A stretch of 48,009 nt of DNA from Mycolicibacterium agri. GTDB taxonomy: Bacteria; Actinomycetota; Actinomycetes; Mycobacteriales; Mycobacteriaceae. The position numbers and the translations under genes were made by a program. The DNA lies in contig NZ_PDCP01000046.1 in the NCBI RefSeq assembly GCF_002553505.1, positions 1-48,009 on the forward strand, read 5' to 3'. The notes beneath the pieces were generated by a model that saw nothing but the letters and a program-made list of their open reading frames with translations, was not told the origin of the DNA and did not search any database. Positions 43,367 to 48,009 of the stretch are shown one piece after another (the stretch's first letter is position 1; each line of letters starts with the position of its first letter).

Positions 43367-45082
43367 TTAGAACACCGGCGTTTCCTGGTAGCTGCCGAAC
43401 ACCTCGCGCAGCGCCCCGGTGATCTCGCCCATCGACAGGTGCGCCCGCACCGCTTCGATGGTCGCGGGCATCAGGTTGGCGCTGTCGTCGCGGGCGACGG
43501 CGAGGAGGTTGTCCATCGCCGCCTTCGCCCGCTGCGGATCCCGGTCCGCGCGGACCTGCTTGAGCCGGCGGATCTGGCGTGCCTCGGACTCCGGATCCAG
43601 CTTGTGGACCTCGATCTTCTGGTCCTCTTCGGCGTCGACGTACTTGTTGACGCCGATCACCGGCCGGTCGCCACTGGCCTTGCGCTTGGCGTAGTCGTAG
43701 GCGCTGTCGGAGATCTCCTTCTGGAAGAACCCCTGTTCGATCGCCGGGACGACGCCGCCCATCGCCTCGACCTTGTCCATGTATTCGCCGATGCCCTTTT
43801 CGATCTCGTCGGTCAGGGCCTCCACGTAGTAGGAGCCGCCGAGCGGGTCGATCACGTTGGGGACATTGGTCTCGTCGGCGATGATCTGCTGGGTGCGCAG
43901 GGCCAACTTCATCGCCAGCTCGCTGGGGATGGTGTAGGCCTCGTCGAGTCCATTCGTGTGGATGGACTGCGCGCCACCGAGCACGGCCGACAGCGCCTGC
44001 AGCGTGGTCCGCACGATGTTGACCATCGGCTGCGGCTTGGTCAGCGTCGCCGCGGCGGTCTGCGCGTGGAAACGCAAGCGCATCGAATTGGCCTTCTTGG
44101 CGCCGAAGTGCTCCTTCATCATCTTCGCGTAGTACCGGCGCACCGCACGGAACTTGGCGACCTCTTCGAAAAGGTCGGCCTGCGAGACGAAGAAGAACGA
44201 CAGCCGCGGCGCGAAGGTGTCGACATCGATGCCTGCGTTCACCACATCCTCGACGTAGGCCTTCGTGATCGCCATCGTGAAGGCGACTTCCTGCACCGCG
44301 TTGGCGCCCGCCTCGCTGATGTGGTACCCGCTGATGTTGACCGGGTTGTAGCGTGCCATGTTCTCGGCGCAGTAGGCGATGCAGTCACGCACGATGCGCA
44401 TGCTCGGCCGCACCGGGAAGATCCATTCCTTCTGCGCCACATACTCTTTGAGGATGTCGTTCTGGATCGTGCCGGACAGCTTGTTGAGGTCCATGCCGCG
44501 GTCCTCGGCGACCGCGATGTACATCGCCAGCAGGATCCACGCCGACGGGTTGATGGTCATCGACACCGAGATGTTCTCCAGATCGATGCCGTCGAAAAGC
44601 GCTGCCATGTCCGGCAGCACGTCGATCGCCACGCCCTCACGGCCGACCTCGCCGAGGCTCATCTCGTCGTCGCTGTCCAGACCCATCAGGGTGGGCATGT
44701 CGAAGTCCACCGAAAGACCGGTCTGGCCTTGGGCGATCAAGTACTGGAAGCGCTTGTTGGTTTCCTCCGCCTGACCGAATCCCGCGATCTGACGCATGGT
44801 CCACTTCCGCCCGCGATACATCGTCGGGTAGGGGCCGCGGGTGAAGGGGTACTGACCCGGAAAGCCGATTTCCTCGAAGCTTTCCGGCAGATCCTGCGGA
44901 CCGTAGACGCGCTTGACGGGCAGGCCCGCGCCGGTCAGATAGGTCTCCCTCGACTCCGGGGCACGCTTGATGAACTCGGCGAGTTCATTGCTCTCCCACG
45001 CCTCGAGATCGGCCTGCGCCCGCTTGCGCAATGCCTCGGACGCAAGCCGCAGTTCCTCGGGGGTCGACATGTCGTCGGTCAT
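43367..45082 (-). CDS. hcmA: 2-hydroxyisobutyryl-CoA mutase, large subunit
   Basis: 571 residues. B12-dependent acyl-CoA mutase catalytic subunit without the B12 domain, which is in HcmB. It has TRGPYPTMYRGRKWTMRQ and the substrate loop. Two residues mark 2-hydroxyisobutyryl-CoA mutases: Ile at RQIAGFG (I99) where methylmalonyl- and isobutyryl-CoA mutases have Tyr or Phe, and Asp at GLSVDFD (D126), 27 residues later, as Ile90/Asp117 in the Aquincola enzyme. It interconverts 2-hydroxyisobutyryl-CoA and 3-hydroxybutyryl-CoA. Last gene of hcmB-hcl-meaH-hcmA, overlapping meaH by four bases. Substrates of this class can also include pivalyl-CoA or others. Confidence 0.88.
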   Translation of the reverse strand: MTDDMSTPEELRLASEALRKRAQADLEAWESNELAEFIKRAPESRETYLTGAGLPVKRVYGPQDLPESFEEIGFPGQYPFTRGPYPTMYRGRKWTMRQIAGFGQAEETNKRFQYLIAQGQTGLSVDFDMPTLMGLDSDDEMSLGEVGREGVAIDVLPDMAALFDGIDLENISVSMTINPSAWILLAMYIAVAEDRGMDLNKLSGTIQNDILKEYVAQKEWIFPVRPSMRIVRDCIAYCAENMARYNPVNISGYHISEAGANAVQEVAFTMAITKAYVEDVVNAGIDVDTFAPRLSFFFVSQADLFEEVAKFRAVRRYYAKMMKEHFGAKKANSMRLRFHAQTAAATLTKPQPMVNIVRTTLQALSAVLGGAQSIHTNGLDEAYTIPSELAMKLALRTQQIIADETNVPNVIDPLGGSYYVEALTDEIEKGIGEYMDKVEAMGGVVPAIEQGFFQKEISDSAYDYAKRKASGDRPVIGVNKYVDAEEDQKIEVHKLDPESEARQIRRLKQVRADRDPQRAKAAMDNLLAVARDDSANLMPATIEAVRAHLSMGEITGALREVFGSYQETPVF

Positions 45083-46077
45083 TGGTTTCCTCTTCCGTTG
45101 ATGTCAGTGGGGTCTACGGACATGGCGGTCAGAAGGCGGGCGGCGGCTTGCCGCGGTTCCTCCGTGCGGGCGATCAGGGCATCGACGGCGTCATCGAACC
45201 CGCGGTAGCCAGGCCGAAGCCGCTCGGCCATGAGAGCCTCTGCGGCCCAACGGATCCGGGTCGCCGCATTTCGTCGCTCGACTTCACGCAACCCGCCATG
45301 GTTGCTCATCCAGCTGCGATGCTCGGCGGTCTGGTCGAGAAGGTCGGCCACGCCTTCGCCGGTGGATGCGGTGGTCTTCTGGATCGGCACGTTCCACTGA
45401 TGCGGCTGGCGATGGCTCAACCGAAGCGACTCGCGCAGTTGCTTGACGGTGAGGTCGGCGCCCGGCCGGTCGGCCTTGTTGACGACGTGGATGTCGGCGA
45501 TCTCGATGAGGCCGGCCTTGATCGCCTGGATGTCGTCGCCGAGGCCGGGGACGCTGACGACGACGACGGTGTGGGCGACGCTGATGACGTCGACCTCGGC
45601 CTGGCCGACGCCGACTGTTTCGAGGATGACGACGTCGAATCCGGCGGCGTCGAGCAGCACGATGCCGTCGAGCACCGCCCGTGACAGGCCGCCGGTGGCT
45701 CCGCGCGAGGCCATCGAGCGGATGTAGATGTCCTGGCGGCCGGCCAGCGCGGTCATGCGGATCCGGTCGCCGAGGATCGCTCCGCCGGAGTAGGCGCTCG
45801 ACGGGTCGACGGCAAGGATCGCCACGCGCTTCCCGCGCGCCACGTACTCCTGAGCCATCGCGGTGACCAGCGTGCTCTTCCCGCTGCCCGCGGGTCCCGT
45901 GATGCCGACGACGTGGGCGCGTCCGCTGTCCTTCCAGATCTCGGCGAGCAACTCTGACGCCGCATCCGAGCGGCTTTCCACCAGGGTGAGGCCGCGCGCC
46001 AGCGACACCTGCGAACCCGCGCGGATGCGTTCTGCCAGTGCGCCGATCGAGTCGACCGTCGTCGCGATGTTCGTCAC
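45079..46077 (-). CDS. meaH: MeaB-like G-protein chaperone of the mutase
   Basis: 332 residues from GTG 46077 (GTGA overlap with the ligase stop). GTPase of the MeaB/ArgK type: P-loop GPAGSGKST at 61-69, AILAVDPSSAYSGGAILGDRIRM, VILETVGVGQAEVDV, VVNKADRPG. It loads adenosylcobalamin and protects the mutase. Position between ligase and mutase matches 2-hydroxyisobutyrate clusters, where this gene is called meaH. Confidence 0.88.
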   Translation of the reverse strand: MTNIATTVDSIGALAERIRAGSQVSLARGLTLVESRSDAASELLAEIWKDSGRAHVVGITGPAGSGKSTLVTAMAQEYVARGKRVAILAVDPSSAYSGGAILGDRIRMTALAGRQDIYIRSMASRGATGGLSRAVLDGIVLLDAAGFDVVILETVGVGQAEVDVISVAHTVVVVSVPGLGDDIQAIKAGLIEIADIHVVNKADRPGADLTVKQLRESLRLSHRQPHQWNVPIQKTTASTGEGVADLLDQTAEHRSWMSNHGGLREVERRNAATRIRWAAEALMAERLRPGYRGFDDAVDALIARTEEPRQAAARLLTAMSVDPTDINGRGNQ

Positions 46078-47492
46078 GTCTGCCCCCGGTCGAGGGACTC
46101 GAACAGGTTGCGGTCATCGATCACGCGGCGCGCCTTGAACTCGGTGCGCTCGAACGTCGCTGGCGGAACCGTCACCACCTTGGCGCCGACGCCGAGCACG
46201 TTGCGCAGGTCGTCGCCGACCTTCTTGATCCAGACATCTTCCGCGACAGACGTTTTCTGGGCGTCGAACTCGCACTGGACCACCAACTCGTCCATCGCGG
46301 TCTCACGGGTGATGATGATGCGGTGCTCGCCGCCGTAGCCTTCGGCGCTCATCACGATCTCGTCGATCGCGTTGGGATGGACGTTCTCGCCGCGGATCTG
46401 GAACATGTCGTCGAGCCGCCCGTAGATGCCTTTGGGTAAAAACGGGTAGGTGCGGCCGCGCGCCTTATCGGGCGCCTCCCAGCTGGTGAGGTCGTTCGAC
46501 AACAGCCGGATCATCGGTTGAGAGGTGCGCTCGAGGGTGGTGTACACCGGTGTGCCCTCGCTGCCGTAGGGCACGCGGCGCATCGTCTGCGGGTCGCATA
46601 CCTCTGTGTAAACCAGGTCCTGCCAAGCGAATACGCCCGGGGCGTTGTCGCTCGCGCCGAGATGCATCCACGGCGCGACTTCCCCCATGCTGCCCGAGTC
46701 GTAGACCTCGACGTCGAAGGCATCGATGATGCGCTGGCGGATCGCGGGCACACTCGCGCCGGGCTCACCCGAGAAGAACATCTTGCGCAGACCGAGTCCG
46801 CGCGGGTCGATGCCGTTCTCCACGGCGACCTCGGCCAGGCGCAGCGCGTAGGACGGGGTGCCGTAGAACACCGTGGCCGACATCTGGCGCATCCACTGCA
46901 GCGTGCGCAGGCTCTGCCCCGCGAAGCCGGCGCCGAACGGAAAGACCGCGGCGCCAAGCCTTTCCGCGCCGCTGTAGGCGCCCCATGAACCCCAGTACTG
47001 CGTCAGCGGCGAGCCGATCAGGACGACGTCCTCCGGCCGGATACCCATGCCCCACATGACGCGCGCGTGCGCATTGGCGACCGCCACCCAGTCGCGTTGG
47101 CTGATCCCGAAGGCGGTGGGCCGACCGGTGGTGCCCGAAGTGCCTTTGATGTGAGTGACTTCCACGGGGTCGATGCACAGATAGCTGCCGTAGGGCTCGT
47201 TGGCCGCCTGGTCTTCGCGCAGCTCTTCCTTCTTGACCACCGGAACCTGCTCGAAGAGTTCGAGCGAGGTGATGTCGCCGGGTTCCAACCCGGCCTCGGT
47301 CCACTTGCGGCGGTAGAAGGGGGCGCGCTCCCAGGCGTATGCCATCAGCTGTTGGATCCGGGCCAGGATCGCCTCGTCCCGCTGCTCGGGATCCATCGTC
47401 TCCCGGATCGGGAACCAATGCTCCTGAGTGGCCGGCGGCCGATAGTCCGGGTCGTATGACGGAGGCCAGCCCCAACACTCCATCTCGGCCAT
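46074..47492 (-). CDS. hcl: Acyl-CoA ligase, probable 2-hydroxyisobutyrate-CoA ligase
   Basis: 472 residues, ATG 47492. Phenylacetate-CoA ligase-type adenylate-forming enzyme: GTSGTTGRPTAF (117-128), YDSGSMGEVAP near 265, and a C-terminal adenylate-binding domain with GRLDDMFQIRGENVHP. It activates the acid with ATP and CoA. In Aquincola tertiaricarbonis a similar ligase (HCL) sits in the hcm operon and acts on 2-hydroxyisobutyrate. Substrate here is inferred from neighbours. Starts in a TGATG overlap with hcmB. Confidence 0.82.
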   Translation of the reverse strand: MAEMECWGWPPSYDPDYRPPATQEHWFPIRETMDPEQRDEAILARIQQLMAYAWERAPFYRRKWTEAGLEPGDITSLELFEQVPVVKKEELREDQAANEPYGSYLCIDPVEVTHIKGTSGTTGRPTAFGISQRDWVAVANAHARVMWGMGIRPEDVVLIGSPLTQYWGSWGAYSGAERLGAAVFPFGAGFAGQSLRTLQWMRQMSATVFYGTPSYALRLAEVAVENGIDPRGLGLRKMFFSGEPGASVPAIRQRIIDAFDVEVYDSGSMGEVAPWMHLGASDNAPGVFAWQDLVYTEVCDPQTMRRVPYGSEGTPVYTTLERTSQPMIRLLSNDLTSWEAPDKARGRTYPFLPKGIYGRLDDMFQIRGENVHPNAIDEIVMSAEGYGGEHRIIITRETAMDELVVQCEFDAQKTSVAEDVWIKKVGDDLRNVLGVGAKVVTVPPATFERTEFKARRVIDDRNLFESLDRGQT

Positions 47493-47914
47493 CAGAACTT
47501 CGCCTCCACCGGGGCGACCGCCCTGATGGTCTCGACGATCCTCTCCGGCGTCGTGTCCTGCCCGAGTACTGCCGCGACGCCCATCTTCTGCAGTTCGACC
47601 ACGTCCTCGTCGGGCATGACGCCGCCTGCGACGATCGCGAACCGCGGCCGCTCCTCCATCTGACCGAGGATTTCGAAGATCTTGGTGAAGATCGGCATGT
47701 GCGCGCCGGACAGCAAGCTGACGCCGAGGACGTCGACGTCTTCCTGGACGGCGGCCTCGATGACCTGCCCGGGGCTGCGGTGAAGTCCGGTATAGATGAC
47801 TTCCATTCCGGCATCGCGCAACGTGCGGGCGACGACTTTGACACCGCGGTCATGCCCGTCGAGGCCGATTTTCGCCAGCATCACGCGAATGGGGAGCGCC
47901 GACGGTTGATTCAT
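47492..47914 (-). CDS. hcmB: 2-hydroxyisobutyryl-CoA mutase, B12-binding small subunit
   Basis: 140 residues from ATG 47914, behind AGGTGAGC. Cobalamin-binding domain with DxHxxG (D19, H21, G24) whose His is the lower cobalt ligand, then the GXSXL-type SLLSGAH and the GG pair in VAGGVMPDED. It pairs with HcmA to make the heterotetramer. First gene of the operon; site E lies 14 bp before the start. Confidence 0.9.
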   Translation of the reverse strand: MNQPSALPIRVMLAKIGLDGHDRGVKVVARTLRDAGMEVIYTGLHRSPGQVIEAAVQEDVDVLGVSLLSGAHMPIFTKIFEILGQMEERPRFAIVAGGVMPDEDVVELQKMGVAAVLGQDTTPERIVETIRAVAPVEAKF

Positions 47915-47922
47915 AAGCTCAC

Positions 47923-47965
47923 CTGTTCTATGGGAAAACCAATCTGTGGTTCGACCATAGAACAG
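47923..47965. promoter_or_regulatory. FadR-like operator, site E (before hcmB)
   Basis: The outer arms CTGTTCTATGG (47923-47933) and CCATAGAACAG (47955-47965) are perfectly complementary over 11 bp. Inside are ACCAA, TCT, GTGGT, TCG, ACCATAG. On the reverse strand the order is TATGGT, CGA, ACCAC, AGA, TTGGT, TTTC, CCATAG. This is the most complete of the set. Confidence 0.7.
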
Positions 47966-48009
47966 ACAACGTGACCGGCGCAACAGCAGAGCCCACCCCC
48001 GCCCCGCAC

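Noticed and set aside
43331..45208. Long open frame of 625 codons on the plus strand
   Set aside because: Exactly antisense to hcmA; the composition is typical of a mirror frame in GC-rich DNA.
43367..47914. Methylmalonyl-CoA mutase or isobutyryl-CoA mutase
   Set aside because: Subunit split, ligase neighbour and the Ile99/Asp126 pair fit 2-hydroxyisobutyryl-CoA mutase better; methylmalonyl-CoA mutases have Tyr and isobutyryl-CoA mutases Phe at the first site.
1..48009. CRISPR array, tRNA or rRNA genes, cobalamin riboswitch
   Set aside because: No regularly spaced repeats, clover-leaf-like sequence or B12-box seen on reading both strands; a computed scan (CRISPRCasFinder, tRNAscan-SE, Rfam) would be decisive.

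Overview
The DNA is GC-rich. Gene style (GAF/winged-helix regulator, PduO-type adenosyltransferase, fused CobI-CobJ, a mycobacterial-type small secreted protein) and an mpd cluster like the one described in Mycobacterium austroafricanum point to a fast-growing mycobacterium (Mycolicibacterium or relative). Whether this is chromosome or plasmid cannot be told. No rRNA, tRNA or CRISPR array was seen.

Region 1 (1-21 kb) is an accessory, defence-type island. It opens with what looks like the terminal repeats of an IS21-like element. Unrecognised genes in alternating orientation follow: a HEPN-motif protein, an HTH protein with a coupled small ORF, a possible TIM-barrel protein and a small zinc-finger protein. 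Then come two recognisable systems side by side: a DarT-DarG DNA ADP-ribosylation toxin-antitoxin pair (4.6-6.3 kb) and a complete four-gene Wadjet (JetABCD) SMC/Toprim anti-plasmid system (6.5-14.4 kb) whose genes all overlap. Behind them (14.5-21 kb) lie more genes that I do not recognise, including a coupled pair of coiled-coil proteins.

Region 2 (21.2-26.7 kb) is a compact sugar-uptake operon: lipoprotein binding protein, permease, ATPase, PfkB-type sugar kinase, FrcK-like P-loop kinase and a LacI-type repressor. It is preceded by a perfect 26-bp palindrome over a candidate promoter and followed by a strong nested hairpin. Next to it (26.8-27.8 kb) are two frameshifted genes, a small secreted protein and a RibD-C/dihydrofolate-reductase-like protein.

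Region 3 (27.9-48 kb) looks like a catabolic regulon for branched C4 compounds (2-methyl-1,2-propanediol to 2-hydroxyisobutyrate, as in MTBE, tert-butanol or isobutene degradation). MpdB (GMC dehydrogenase), its small partner and MpdC (aldehyde dehydrogenase) would yield 2-hydroxyisobutyrate. A CoA ligase (Hcl), the B12-dependent mutase HcmA/HcmB and the G-protein chaperone MeaH would convert it to 3-hydroxybutyryl-CoA. The mutase large subunit carries the Ile and Asp residues that mark 2-hydroxyisobutyryl-CoA mutases. Genes for making and adenosylating its cofactor (BluB, CobIJ, CobA, PduO-type transferase) are in the same stretch, with an MFS transporter, a 3-hydroxyisobutyryl-CoA hydrolase-like protein, and a ketol-acid reductoisomerase coupled to an unknown duplicated-domain protein.

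A shared dyad of about 31 bp (TATGGT, 3 nt, ACCAC, 3 nt, KTGGT, 3 nt, ACCATA) lies in front of the cob, MFS, ilvC, GntR and hcm transcription units. A half-site overlaps the mpdR start. It resembles FadR-type operators, and two FadR-type GntR regulators are encoded in the cluster. I regard this previously unlinked regulon, and the odd ilvC pair inside it, as the most interesting parts of the window.
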